This document shows, in pieces, positions 52,974 through 61,866 of a stretch of DNA of 64,000 nt. The notes under the pieces are model-generated. The model searched no databases. It was not told the DNA's origin and saw only the letters and a program-made list of their open reading frames with translations. The stretch is from CAVUEG01 sp963740525 (lineage in GTDB: Bacteria; Actinomycetota; Actinomycetes; Propionibacteriales; Nocardioidaceae). Where the stretch lies: contig CAVUEG010000007.1 of assembly GCA_963740525.1 (NCBI GenBank), positions 1-64,000 on the forward strand, written 5' to 3'. The translations under genes were made by a program, and so were the position numbers. Numbering within the stretch: the first letter of the stretch is position 1; each line of letters starts with the position of its first letter.

Positions 52974-54624
52974 ATGCGCGTCATGGCCCAGATGGCGATG
53001 GTGATGAACCTCGACAAGTGCATCGGATGCCACACCTGCTCGGTCACCTGCAAGCAGGCGTGGACCAACCGGTCGGGCACCGAGTACATCTGGTTCAACA
53101 ACGTGGAGACCAGGCCCGGCCTCGGCTACCCGCGCACCTACGAGGACCAGGAGAAGTGGCAGGGCGGCTGGGAGCTCAACAAGCGCGGCCGGATGAGGCT
53201 CAAGGCGCGGCGGGCGCTTCAAGAACCTGATGACGATCTTCTCCAACCCGAAGCTGCCCTCGATCGGCGAGTACTACGAGCCATGGACCTACGACTACGC
53301 CACGCTCACGGACGCGCCCGCCCAGGAGCACACCCCGGTCGCGCGGCCGAAGTCGCTGATCAGCGGCAAGAACATGAAGATCGAGTGGTCGGCCAACTGG
53401 GACGACGACCTCGGCGGCTCCACCGAGACGGCGCACCGCGACCCGATGCTGGCGAAGATCGCCGACAAGGTGAAGTTCGAGTTCGAGCAGACCTTCATGT
53501 TCTACCTCCCGCGGATCTGCGAGCACTGCCTCAACCCGTCGTGTGCGGCGTCGTGCCCCAGCGGTGCGATCTACAAGCGCGAGGAGGACGGCATCGTCCT
53601 GGTCGACCAGGACAAGTGCCGTGGCTGGCGCAAGTGCGTCTCGGGCTGCCCCTACAAGAAGATCTACTTCAACCACCGCACCGGCAAGGCCGAGAAGTGC
53701 ACCTTCTGCTTCCCGCGGATCGAGGTCGGGCTGCCCACCGTCTGCGCCGAGACCTGTGTCGGGCGGCTGCGTTACATCGGACTGATGCTGTACGACGCCG
53801 ACAAGGTCCTGGCGGCGGCCTCCACGGAGGATGACCACGGGCTCTACGAGGCTCAGCGCGACGTGTTCCTGGACCCGTTCGACCCCGAGGTGATCCGTGA
53901 GGCGGAGAAGGCCGGCATCGCCCGGGACTGGGTCGACGCCGCGCAACGCTCCCCGATCTACGCCCTCATCAACACCTTCAAGGTGGCGCTGCCGCTGCAC
54001 CCGGAGTACCGCACGATGCCTATGGTCTGGTACATCCCGCCGCTCTCACCGGTCGTGGACGTCGTCGCGGAGACCGGTGAGGACGCCGAGGACAAGGGGA
54101 ACCTGTTCGCCGCGATCGACGCGCTCCGGATCCCGGTCGAGTACCTCGCCGAGCTCTTCACCGCAGGCGACGCCGCGCCCGTGGACGCCGTACTCAAGAA
54201 GCTCGCGGCCATGCGCTGCTACATGCGCGACATCAACATGGGGCGTGATGCCGACGCCTCGATCCCGGCCGCCGTGGGCATGACCGAGGAGGAGATGTAC
54301 GACATGTACCGCCTCCTCGCGATCGCAAAGTACGACGAGCGCTACGTCATCCCGGCAGCCCACGCCGAGCAGGCCCACTCCCTGGAAGAGCTGTCCACGG
54401 AGTGCTCCGTCTCGGAGTACGGCGGGGGGCAGCAGGATCTCTTCGGCGAGGGCTCCGGCACACCGACGCCGATCGCGGTGGAGAACTTCCAGATGCTGCA
54501 GGACCGGCAGACCGCCGACTCGCTCGCCGGTCCAGAGGGCAAGGGCGCCCGGGTCAACCTGCTCAACTGGGACGGCAAGGGGTCGCCGCCGGGGATCTTC
54601 CCGCCGAAGGGGACCGACTCGTGA
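52974..54624 (+). CDS. narH: respiratory nitrate reductase beta subunit, reading frame broken once
   Basis: NarH passes electrons through four iron-sulfur clusters from NarI to NarG. The N terminus MAQMAMVMNLDKCIGCHTCSVTCKQ has the first cysteine set; later sets are CEHCLNPSCAASCPSG, DKCRGWRKCVSGCPYKK (the tryptophan that gives a 3Fe-4S cluster) and CTFCFPRIEVGLPTVCAETCVGR. The frame breaks near 53207 (GR joins FKNLMTIFSNPKLPS). Total length of about 550 residues is normal. The ATG is one base after the narG stop and its own stop overlaps the narJ GTG. Confidence 0.9.
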
Positions 54625-55324
54625 GCGGCCGGCGCGCGAGGTCGGGCCTGACGCACGACCAGCTCACGATCGTGTGGCAGTCCGTCTCCCTGCTCCTCGA
54701 CTACCCCGACGAGCGCGTCCTGGCTCGCGCGGACCTGGTCAGGTCGGCCTCCCACCAGCTGCCAAGCGCCGTGGGGGACTCGATCCGGTCCTTCCTCTCG
54801 CACCTCGAGGACACCCGCTGCCGGTGCTCCAGGCCGACTACGTCGAGACCTTCGACGACCGGCGGCGCTGCAACCTCTTCCTGACCTACTTCGCGCACGG
54901 CGACACCCGCAAGAGGGGGATGGCGCTGCTCCGGTTCAAGCAGACCTACCTGGGCGCAGGGTTCGAGCTTGACGATGCGGAGCTGCCCGACCACCTGTGC
55001 GTCGTACTCGAGTTCGCGGCCACGGTCGACCGGGACCTCGGCCGGGACCTGATGCTCGACCACAGAGCCGGTCTCGAGCTGCTGCGGCTCTCGCTGCGCG
55101 ACATGAGGTCACCGTGGGCGGACCTGCTGGATGCCGTCACCGCGACCCTGCCGCCGTTGCGGGGCGAGGAGCGCGACGCCGTACGCCGGCTGGCCGCCGA
55201 AGGCCCTCCGGAGGAGGAAGTGGGTCTGGCGCCCTTCGCCAGCCCGCAGTTCAGTCCGGGCGCTGGTGCCGTGGCTGCACAGACCCTGTTGCCCATGCCA
55301 TCGTTCCCAGGAGCGCGCTCATGA
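54621..55324 (+). CDS. narJ: nitrate reductase assembly chaperone, reading frame broken once
   Basis: NarJ holds NarG while the molybdenum cofactor is inserted and is not part of the final enzyme. The text is TIVWQSVSLLLDYPDERVLA, then after the break PLPVLQADYVETFDDRRRCNLFLTYFAHGDTRKRGMALL and LPDHLCVVLEFAA. The break near 54817 is mended by one more C in ACACCC. The length of about 234 residues fits. GTG start overlaps narH stop, and the stop overlaps narI. Confidence 0.88.
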
Positions 55325-56049
55325 ACGAGTTCCTCTTCGTGGTCTTCCCGTACATCTGCCTGACCACCTTCGTGGTCGGCCACTTGTGGCGCTACCGCTA
55401 CGACAAGTTCGGCTGGACCACCAGGTCGTCCCAGCTATACGAGAACCGACTGCTGCGCATCGGCAGCCCGCTGTTCCACTTCGGGATGCTCGGGGTCGTG
55501 GGTGGCCACATCGTCGGCCTGCTGGTGCCGCAGTCGTGGACGGACGCGGTGGGAGTCAGCGAGCGCGCCTACCACGTGGCGGCCGTCGGAGGAGGACTGC
55601 TGGCTGGAGTGATGGCGATGGTCGGAATGGCGATCCTGATCTACCGCCGACGCACCGTCGGTCCCGTCTTCTCTGCCACGACCGTGATGGACAAGGTGAT
55701 GTACGCGTTCCTGGCGGCCGTGATCGCGCTCGGCATGTGGAACACCATCGCCGGCTCGATCCTGACGATCGGCGGGGAGTACAACTACCGCGAGGGCGTC
55801 TCGGTCTGGTACCGCTCGTTCCTCGCCTTCCAGCCCGACGCCGCTCTCATGGGGGCCGCGCCACTGGGCTTCCAGCTGCACGCGCTGGTCGCCTTCGGGC
55901 TCTTCGCGCTGTGGCCCTTCACCCGGTTGGTTCACGTCTTCAGCGCGCCGGTGGGCTACGTCACGCGCCCGTACATCGTCTACCGACGCCGTGACGACGC
56001 CGAGCTCGGCAGCCACCGGCCACGGCGTGGCTGGGACCGAGTCGGCTGA
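55321..56049 (+). CDS. narI: respiratory nitrate reductase gamma subunit (cytochrome b)
   Basis: NarI anchors the complex and oxidises menaquinol through two b hemes. This intact protein of 242 residues has five helices; heme ligands are the histidines in PLFHFGMLGVVGGHIVG and in FQLHALVAFGLFALWPFTRLVHVF. The loop GEYNYREGVSVWYRSF is typical. The ATG overlaps the narJ stop. It is the last nar gene, with a hemerythrin gene starting one base after its stop. Confidence 0.92.
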   Translation: MNEFLFVVFPYICLTTFVVGHLWRYRYDKFGWTTRSSQLYENRLLRIGSPLFHFGMLGVVGGHIVGLLVPQSWTDAVGVSERAYHVAAVGGGLLAGVMAMVGMAILIYRRRTVGPVFSATTVMDKVMYAFLAAVIALGMWNTIAGSILTIGGEYNYREGVSVWYRSFLAFQPDAALMGAAPLGFQLHALVAFGLFALWPFTRLVHVFSAPVGYVTRPYIVYRRRDDAELGSHRPRRGWDRVG

Positions 56050-56050
56050 C

Positions 56051-56569
56051 ATGTGTGAGTACTGCGGGTGCCGGGGCATGGCACCGATCGGCGAGCTGAT
56101 GGACGAGCACACCGCCCTCGTCGACCAGGGCCACTATGTCCGCCAGGACCTCGGCGCTGGACGGGCGGCGGCAGCGAGGGAACGACTCGCCGCTCTGGTC
56201 GCGGACCTCGACCGGCACGTTCGGCGCGAGGAACGCGGGATCTTCCGCGCCCTGCGGACAGCAGGCGAGTTCATCGACGAGATCGATCAGCTCGAAGTCG
56301 AACATCGGGACCTCGCGACCTTGATCGCCAACCTTGATGCGGGTTCCGCGGACTTCGAGGTCCAGGTGACGAGACTCCTCGACGACCTGGCCGTCCACGT
56401 CGAACGCGAGGATCTCGGGATCTTCCCGGTCTCGGTTGTCACGCTCGGCGCCAGTGGTTGGGCGATCGTCGACCGGGCACACACCGAGTCACCGAGCTTC
56501 CTGCTCGATGCCTCGGAGAAGCCACAGCCAACACAGGAAGAGGAGGGCGCATGCAGCAAGAGTCACTGA
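56051..56569 (+). CDS. hemerythrin-domain protein
   Basis: This protein of 172 residues has a four-helix bundle with likely iron ligands in DEHTALVDQGHYV, DLDRHVRREERGIF, EVEHRDLATLI and HVEREDLGIFPV. An N-terminal MCEYCGCRGM gives three extra cysteines ahead of the bundle, a pattern found in actinobacterial hemerythrin-like proteins. Such proteins bind O2, NO or sense redox. Placement one base after narI suggests dealing with NO or oxygen around nitrate respiration. Confidence 0.85.
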   Translation: MCEYCGCRGMAPIGELMDEHTALVDQGHYVRQDLGAGRAAAARERLAALVADLDRHVRREERGIFRALRTAGEFIDEIDQLEVEHRDLATLIANLDAGSADFEVQVTRLLDDLAVHVEREDLGIFPVSVVTLGASGWAIVDRAHTESPSFLLDASEKPQPTQEEEGACSKSH

Positions 56570-56886
56570 CCGCGCTGGTTCAAGAGCACCTGGAGGCAGC
56601 CAGGGAGGCGTCGAGCGGTCGAAGCGCCCACACGGTGTACGGCGGGCGCGAACATGTGCTGCGCCAGACCCTGATCGCTCTCCAGGCGGGCAGCAAGCTC
56701 GACGAGCACGAGAATCCAGGCGAGGCCACCCTCCAGGTGCTGCATGGCCGAGTGACCTTGGCGGCGGGCGAGAATCGATGGGACGGGACGCCCGGGGACC
56801 TCATCGTCATTCCAGACTCCCGCCACGCCCTTGAGGCGGTCGAGGACTCGGCGGTCCTGCTGACCGTTGGCAAGGCGACCGGCTGA
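56551..56886 (+). CDS. cupin-domain protein
   Basis: This single-cupin protein of 111 residues shows LDEHENPGEATLQVLHGRVTL (motif 1, with HE/E ligands) and PGDLIVIPDSRHALEAVEDS (motif 2). It overlaps the hemerythrin gene by 19 bases, so the two are co-expressed at the end of the nar cluster. Function unknown; small cupins of this sort often accompany stress or redox genes. Confidence 0.83.
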   Translation: MQQESLTALVQEHLEAAREASSGRSAHTVYGGREHVLRQTLIALQAGSKLDEHENPGEATLQVLHGRVTLAAGENRWDGTPGDLIVIPDSRHALEAVEDSAVLLTVGKATG

Positions 56887-56925
56887 GCCGAGTCGAAAGT
56901 TCGTCCCGCACGAGAGCTTCGCCCG

Positions 56926-56966
56926 AGGTATTGATACCTAGCGACTCTATGCCTAGGATCCTAGGT
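56926..56966. promoter_or_regulatory. PadR promoter with two palindromes
   Basis: TTGATA (56931-56936) and TAGGAT (56954-56959) form a -35/-10 pair with a 17-base spacer, and the ATG follows seven bases later. AGGTAT-TG-ATACCT covers the -35 and the perfect palindrome CCTAGGATCCTAGG (56952-56965) covers the -10. This is the layout expected for autorepression by the PadR protein. Confidence 0.7.
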
Positions 56967-57293
56967 ATGGATCTGCGCGGACACCTCGACCTGCTTCTCC
57001 TGTCGACGCTGCGGAGCACCGGGCCGTCGTACGGCTATGCGGTGATCACGTCGCTGCGCGAGTCCTCGGAAGGGGAGTTCGACCTCCCCGAGGGAACCGT
57101 CTACCCAGCCCTGCATCGGCTCGAGCGCGCAGGGCTGGTCTCGTCCGCGTGGCTCGAGGGTTCGACCCGGAAGCGACGGGTCTACACGCTGACCAGCGAG
57201 GGTCGGGCCGCGCTGACGGCGAAACGTCGCGAATGGAGGCGCTTCGCCGAGGGAATGGAGCGCGTCGCCTCGTTGGCCGGGGCCACGGCATGA
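56967..57293 (+). CDS. PadR-family transcriptional regulator
   Basis: This regulator of 108 residues has the winged helix LDLLLLSTLRSTGPSYGYAVI, LPEGTVYPALHRLERAGLV and STRKRRVYTLTSEGRAAL, then a short C-terminal helix (subfamily 1). ATG at 56967 is set by the leaderless promoter. The stop overlaps the membrane-protein gene (ATGA), the usual pairing of PadR with a HAAS-domain protein. Confidence 0.88.
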   Translation: MDLRGHLDLLLLSTLRSTGPSYGYAVITSLRESSEGEFDLPEGTVYPALHRLERAGLVSSAWLEGSTRKRRVYTLTSEGRAALTAKRREWRRFAEGMERVASLAGATA

Positions 57294-58057
57294 CCAGGGA
57301 CGAGCTGCTCGACGAGCTCTTCGACCGGTTGGCCGGCACCGGCGCGGCGGGGCGCCGGGCACTGGCGGAGATCGAGGGACACCTCGAGGACGCCATCGTG
57401 GATGCGCAGTCACGTGGCCTGACCGAGGAGGCCGCCGAGGCCGAGGCGGTAGCCCGCTTCGGCTCACCCGAGACGATCGCCCGCGGACTCACATTGGCCC
57501 ATGAGGGGATCGGCGCCATCCTTCGTCCGACTTTCGTGGGCGTCTGGGTCGCCGGGATCATCGGCCTCCTGGCGATCGGGGTCTCCGGCCTGGTCTCGGA
57601 GCTACTCGGCCGGGTCGGCAGCCCGGGATTCGTCGCAGGTGACCGGTTCGGGGTGACCTACACGGCTCAGCGGTGCGCGGAGTACCTCCAGCTCTCACCT
57701 GGTTCCAAGGACTGCGCCAGTGCGGCGGCCATGGACCACTGGGGCGAGGTCGTGGTCGGCCGCGTCGGAGCCGGCGTACTCGGTCTGCTGGCCCTCGGTG
57801 TGTACCTGCTCGCACGACACAGCGTTCTCCGGGGTGCCCGCTGGCAGCCGCCCATGCTCGTGGTCGTGCCCGTGGTCGTCACCGTCTTCGCCGTGGCTGC
57901 GCTCATCCTCGGCGCCCCCGAGCTGGTCGTCGCCGCATCGGGCACCACGTCCGGCACCGGCGTAGGGCTGGCCGACGGTGCGGTCTCGCTGCTCGTCGCG
58001 GTCGGTGCGACCGGCTGGCTGCTCCGCCGTGCCCGGGAGCGCTCAGCAGGCGCGTGA
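57290..58057 (+). CDS. HAAS-domain (DUF1700-like) membrane protein
   Basis: This protein of 255 residues begins with a cytoplasmic HAAS-like helical domain (DELLDELFDRLAGTG, EIEGHLEDAIVDAQSRGLTEEAAEAEAVARFGSPE) and continues with about five helices. Proteins of this type are co-expressed with PadR regulators and are thought to work with the membrane or with the regulator, but their reaction is unknown. Two cysteines (AQRCAEYL, SKDCAS) lie in an extracellular loop. Confidence 0.78.
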   Translation: MTRDELLDELFDRLAGTGAAGRRALAEIEGHLEDAIVDAQSRGLTEEAAEAEAVARFGSPETIARGLTLAHEGIGAILRPTFVGVWVAGIIGLLAIGVSGLVSELLGRVGSPGFVAGDRFGVTYTAQRCAEYLQLSPGSKDCASAAAMDHWGEVVVGRVGAGVLGLLALGVYLLARHSVLRGARWQPPMLVVVPVVVTVFAVAALILGAPELVVAASGTTSGTGVGLADGAVSLLVAVGATGWLLRRARERSAGA

Positions 58058-58109
58058 TCCTGCGGTCCCACGCAGCTTCACCGAGGCGGGCGAAGATGCA
58101 GGCGACCAC

Positions 58110-59771
58110 CTAGGCTCGTCGGTCGGTTCGGATCTTGCGACTGTGAAGTGCGATCCGGGCCAGCATGGCAAGGGACACCGCGACCGCGACGACGAAGACC
58201 ACGAGGGCGATGTGGTTCTCCACCGACGCCCCACCGCCTGACGGCTTGGCGAGCAGTGCCGAGGCCAGGATCATCGCGGCAAGGACCACGGCAGTGGCCA
58301 GGACGTTGGCCAGCTTGTGCAGGCCACGCAGGAACTCGTCCTCGTCGAACGCCTTGATCCGCAGCTCGAAGTTCCCCTGGCCCACGGCGTCGAAAGCCCG
58401 GTTCACGCGGCCGGGAAGCTCTTCGACGAACTCCTTCGCCTCGAGCAGCGAGGCCATCATCGCCGCGGGTGTCGTGCCCATCGAGGACTTCATCAGGCCC
58501 GCCATGTGGCGCTGCAGCGCCTCGCGGGGCTCGAACCCCGGGTCGAGTGTCGCCGCCACCTGGTCCAGGTTGAGCAGGGTCTTCCCGAGCATCACGAGCT
58601 CGGGGTCCATCCGCAGGCCGGCCTCGCCCGCCTTGCGGGTCAGCTGGAGCACGAGCGCACCGATGTCGAGATCCGACAGCGATGCGTCAGCCGAGCGGCC
58701 GACGAGGTCGGCCACCGTCCGAGCGAACACGGCCTCGTCGAAGTCCGGCAGCCGTTCACCGAGCGTGACCGCGATCCGGGTGACCTCCTCGGGACGCGCG
58801 TCGGCCAACGCCAGGAAGAGCTTGACCAGCTTGTCGCGTACGGCGGGGGCGAGCCGCGCGATCATCCCGATGTCGAGGAGCACCAGGTGTCCGTCCGGGG
58901 TGACCAGCACGTTGCCCGGGTGCGGGTCGGCATGGAAGGTGCCCTGGACGAGGACCTGGTCGAGGTAGGCGGCGAAGAGCTGGTCGGCCAGGGCTTCCCC
59001 GTCGAGCTCGAGCCGGGCCAGCGGGCCGAGGTCGGTCACCTTCTTCCCGGCGACGAACTCCATCGTCAGCACCCTGCTGGTGGTCAGGTCGGCGAACGGC
59101 TCCGGGACGACGAGGAGCTCATAGGCCTCGACGAGCTCGCGCATCCGGGAGAGGTTGTCGGCCTCGCGCCGGTAGTCCAGCTCGTCGACCAGCGCCTTGC
59201 GGAACTCCTCGAGCAGCTGGGCAAGGCCGTAGCGACGCCCGGTCTCGGTGTGGTTGTCGAGAAAAGTCGCGAGGTCGGCAAGCACCTCCATGTCCTCGCG
59301 GACCTGCTCTCGGATCCCGGGACGCTGCACCTTCACGACGACCTCGCGGCCGTCGCGGAGGGTCGCGCGGTGCACCTGTCCGAGCGACGCCGCCGCCAGC
59401 GGGGTCGACTCGAAGGTCGGGAAGACGTTCGAGAGGCGCACCTGCAGCTCGCTGCTGATGATGTCCTCCACCTCCTCGAAGGAGAAGGGTTCGACATCGT
59501 CCTGGAGCCGCGACAACGCCTCGATGTACGGCGGGCTCAGCAGGTCCACGCGCGAGGACATGAGCTGACCGAGCTTGATGAAGGTGGGTCCCATAGCCTC
59601 GAGGTCCTCGGCCAGGCGCTCCGCCGCCGCGGGATCGCCCTCGGCGGTCTCCTCGTCCAGCACGGCGTCCATGCCCGTCGAGCGCACCAGGTCCCCTCGC
59701 CCGTGACGGAGCAGGAGCATGGCGATCTGGCGGTAGCGCTTGACGTGCGCCTTGTCGATTTTCAGACTCAT
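58110..59771 (-). CDS. UbiB/ABC1 (AarF) family atypical kinase
   Basis: This protein of 553 residues has an ABC1 kinase domain: FIKLGQLMSSRVDLLS (KxGQ), AAASLGQVHRATLRDGREVVVKVQRPG (alanine-rich loop and catalytic lysine), MEFVAGKKV, HADPHPGNVLV and LLDIGMIARL. Two C-terminal helices (ATAVVLAAMILASALLA and IALVVFVVAVAVSLAML) anchor it. Family members support quinone synthesis; here menaquinone would be relevant to the nar complex, an inference only. A TAGTGT stands nine bases before the ATG. Confidence 0.88.
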   Translation of the reverse strand: MSLKIDKAHVKRYRQIAMLLLRHGRGDLVRSTGMDAVLDEETAEGDPAAAERLAEDLEAMGPTFIKLGQLMSSRVDLLSPPYIEALSRLQDDVEPFSFEEVEDIISSELQVRLSNVFPTFESTPLAAASLGQVHRATLRDGREVVVKVQRPGIREQVREDMEVLADLATFLDNHTETGRRYGLAQLLEEFRKALVDELDYRREADNLSRMRELVEAYELLVVPEPFADLTTSRVLTMEFVAGKKVTDLGPLARLELDGEALADQLFAAYLDQVLVQGTFHADPHPGNVLVTPDGHLVLLDIGMIARLAPAVRDKLVKLFLALADARPEEVTRIAVTLGERLPDFDEAVFARTVADLVGRSADASLSDLDIGALVLQLTRKAGEAGLRMDPELVMLGKTLLNLDQVAATLDPGFEPREALQRHMAGLMKSSMGTTPAAMMASLLEAKEFVEELPGRVNRAFDAVGQGNFELRIKAFDEDEFLRGLHKLANVLATAVVLAAMILASALLAKPSGGGASVENHIALVVFVVAVAVSLAMLARIALHSRKIRTDRRA

Positions 59772-59808
59772 GATGCCCAGACACTAGCGGGGGCGGTCCA
59801 ACCGATCG

Positions 59809-60150
59809 CTAGGTCCGCAAGATCCTGTCCATCGATTTGCCCTTGGCCAGTTCGTCGACCAGCTTGTCCAGGTAGCGAATCTTCCGCATCAGCGGGTCCT
59901 CGACCTCCTCCACCCGGACTCCGCACACCACGCCCGTGATCAGGGTCGCGTTCGGGTTGAGGCTCGCCTCCGCGAAGAAGTCCTCGCAGGTGGTGCCGTT
60001 GTCGAGGTGCACTGCCAGGGCAGTCTCGTCGAAGCCGGTCAGCCACTCGATCACCTGGTCGAGCTCGGACTTCGTCCGCCCCTTGCGCTCCACCTTGTTC
60101 ACGTAGAGGGGATAGACGGAGCCGAAGGTCGCCGTGAAGATCCTGCTCAT
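59809..60150 (-). CDS. DUF2200 protein
   Basis: This protein of 113 residues matches DUF2200: IFTATFGSVYPLYVNKVERKGRTKSELDQVIEWLTG, then LITGVVCGVRVEEVEDPLMRKIRYLDKLVDELAKGKSMDRIL. Function unknown. GGAGG touches the ATG directly, too close to act as a normal binding site, while a -10 lies seven bases upstream. It is divergent from the HD-GYP/LuxR gene. Confidence 0.87.
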   Translation of the reverse strand: MSRIFTATFGSVYPLYVNKVERKGRTKSELDQVIEWLTGFDETALAVHLDNGTTCEDFFAEASLNPNATLITGVVCGVRVEEVEDPLMRKIRYLDKLVDELAKGKSMDRILRT

Positions 60151-60157
60151 CCTCCAG

Positions 60158-60163
60158 ATCGTA
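60158..60163 (-). promoter_or_regulatory. -10 element for DUF2200 gene, probable leaderless start
   Basis: TACGAT on the minus strand ends seven bases before the ATG at 60150. Confidence 0.45.
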
Positions 60164-60215
60164 TTCCGGTCACGTGGACGGGCGTCTCCACGGTGCCCGG
60201 ACCAAGGCTCCCACC

Positions 60216-60221
60216 TAGACT
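60216..60221 (+). promoter_or_regulatory. -10 element for HD-GYP/LuxR gene, probable leaderless start
   Basis: TAGACT ends six bases before the GTG at 60228. Confidence 0.5.
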
Positions 60222-60227
60222 CAGGGG

Positions 60228-61796
60228 GTGACCGCGGTTCCAGCCGGGGTTCGCCTCGCCGAACTCGTGGCAACCATCTCGCTCGGCACAGACCTCGGGC
60301 TGGGCCAGCCGATGGAGCACGTCATCCGGCAGACCATCATCGCTCTGCGACTCGCTGAGCTCCTGGACCTGGACGAGCAGGAACGCACCGTCGTCTACTA
60401 CTCCGGACTGCTCGCCTGGGTGGGCTGCCACACGGACGCCTACGAACAGGCCAAGTGGTTCGGCGACGACATCGCGATGAAGCGAGAGGGCATGTTCGCC
60501 GGCGACGGCACAGCGGACCTGGCCCGTCTCCTGGTGCGGCGGCTGGGGAGCGGCGGCTCGCTCCCCGACCGAGTCCGGGCCTCGGTCACCTTCCCGGTCG
60601 CCGGGCTGCGCTGGTTCTCCACGATCCTGGAGAACCACTGGAAGGCCACCGACGCCCTTGCGCAACAGCTTGGCCTCAGCGACGACGTACGCCGAAGCCT
60701 GGTCGAGAGCTACGAGCGTTGGGACGGTCGCGGCGCCGCCGGGCTGAAGGGTGAGGAGATCCGCCTGACCTCCAGGTTGGTCCACCTCGCCGACGTGGTG
60801 GCCGCCTTCGAGCGGCTCGGTGGCGCGGATGCCGCCCTGCGCATGGTGCGCGAGCGCGCCGGTGGCCAGTTCGACCCGGACCTCGTCAACCTGCTGTGCA
60901 CCCACGGCCTCGACGTGCTGGACGGCCTCGACGACGAGAGCCACTGGGCGCAGATCCTCGACAGCGAACCCGGCCTGACCCGGAGCGTCGACGACGCAGA
61001 GCTCGACCACGTCCTCGCTACGATCGGCGACTTCGCCGATCTCAAGTCCCCGTACTTCATCGGTCACGCCCGCTCCGTCGCGCAGCTGGCCGAAGAAGCC
61101 GCTGTTGGTCTCGGCCTTGCCCCCGACGACGTCACCCGGGTGCGCCGCGCGGCACTGGTGCACGACCTGGGCCGCCTGGGCGTCTCCAACGGCATCTGGG
61201 ACAAGCGAACGCCGCTCACCCTCGCGGAGCAGGAACGGGTACGCACCCACCCCTACCTCACCGAGCGGATGCTCGCATTCTCCCCACGTCTCGCCGAGCT
61301 GGGCGCTATCGCCGTGCTCCACCACGAGCGTCTCGACGGCTCGGGCTACCCACGTGCCCTGTCCGGGAATTCGATCCCGCTCACCGGCCGGATCCTGGCC
61401 GCTGCTGACCGCTATGCGACCGCGACCGAGGAACGGCCGCATCGACCGGCGGCCGACGCGAAGACTGCCGCGGCGCTCCTGCGTGACGACATACGCCATG
61501 ACGCCCTGGACGGCGACGCCGTGGAGGCCGTACTCAGCGCGGCGGGGCACAGGGTGCGCCGGCGGCGGGATTGGCCTGCCGGGCTGACCAGCCGCGAGGT
61601 CGATGTGCTCCGGCTTCTCGCGCGAGGACTCAGCAACCGCGAGATCGCCGGTCGCCTGGTGCTGTCGCCGAAGACCGTCGGCGCGCACGTCGAGCACATC
61701 TATGCCAAGACCGGCGCCAACAACCGGACCACCGCCGGTCTGTTCGCCATGCGCCACGGTCTGATGTCCGACTTCGAAGAGGCGCCCCGAAGTTAG
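60228..61796 (+). CDS. double HD-GYP domain protein with LuxR-type DNA-binding domain
   Basis: This protein of 522 residues has an N-terminal domain (about 10-230) that looks like a degenerate HD-GYP: LLAWVGCHTDAYE and SYERWDGRGAAGLKGEEIRLTSRLVHLADV. A second, canonical HD-GYP domain (about 275-405) follows, with VHDLGRLGVSNGIWDK, RTHPYLTERML and HHERLDGSGYP. The C terminus (about 445-510) is a LuxR helix-turn-helix, LTSREVDVLRLLARGLSNREIAGRL then SPKTVGAHVEHIYAKTGANNR. HD-GYP domains hydrolyse cyclic di-GMP, so the protein may couple a nucleotide signal directly to transcription. Close to, and possibly regulating, the downstream hydrolase gene. Confidence 0.83.
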   Translation: MTAVPAGVRLAELVATISLGTDLGLGQPMEHVIRQTIIALRLAELLDLDEQERTVVYYSGLLAWVGCHTDAYEQAKWFGDDIAMKREGMFAGDGTADLARLLVRRLGSGGSLPDRVRASVTFPVAGLRWFSTILENHWKATDALAQQLGLSDDVRRSLVESYERWDGRGAAGLKGEEIRLTSRLVHLADVVAAFERLGGADAALRMVRERAGGQFDPDLVNLLCTHGLDVLDGLDDESHWAQILDSEPGLTRSVDDAELDHVLATIGDFADLKSPYFIGHARSVAQLAEEAAVGLGLAPDDVTRVRRAALVHDLGRLGVSNGIWDKRTPLTLAEQERVRTHPYLTERMLAFSPRLAELGAIAVLHHERLDGSGYPRALSGNSIPLTGRILAAADRYATATEERPHRPAADAKTAAALLRDDIRHDALDGDAVEAVLSAAGHRVRRRRDWPAGLTSREVDVLRLLARGLSNREIAGRLVLSPKTVGAHVEHIYAKTGANNRTTAGLFAMRHGLMSDFEEAPRS

Positions 61797-61866
61797 GGCA
61801 TTCACCCGATTCGTCGGCCGTGGCCCACTGCCTACCGTGGCAGAACACCGTCCAAAGGAGACCGCC

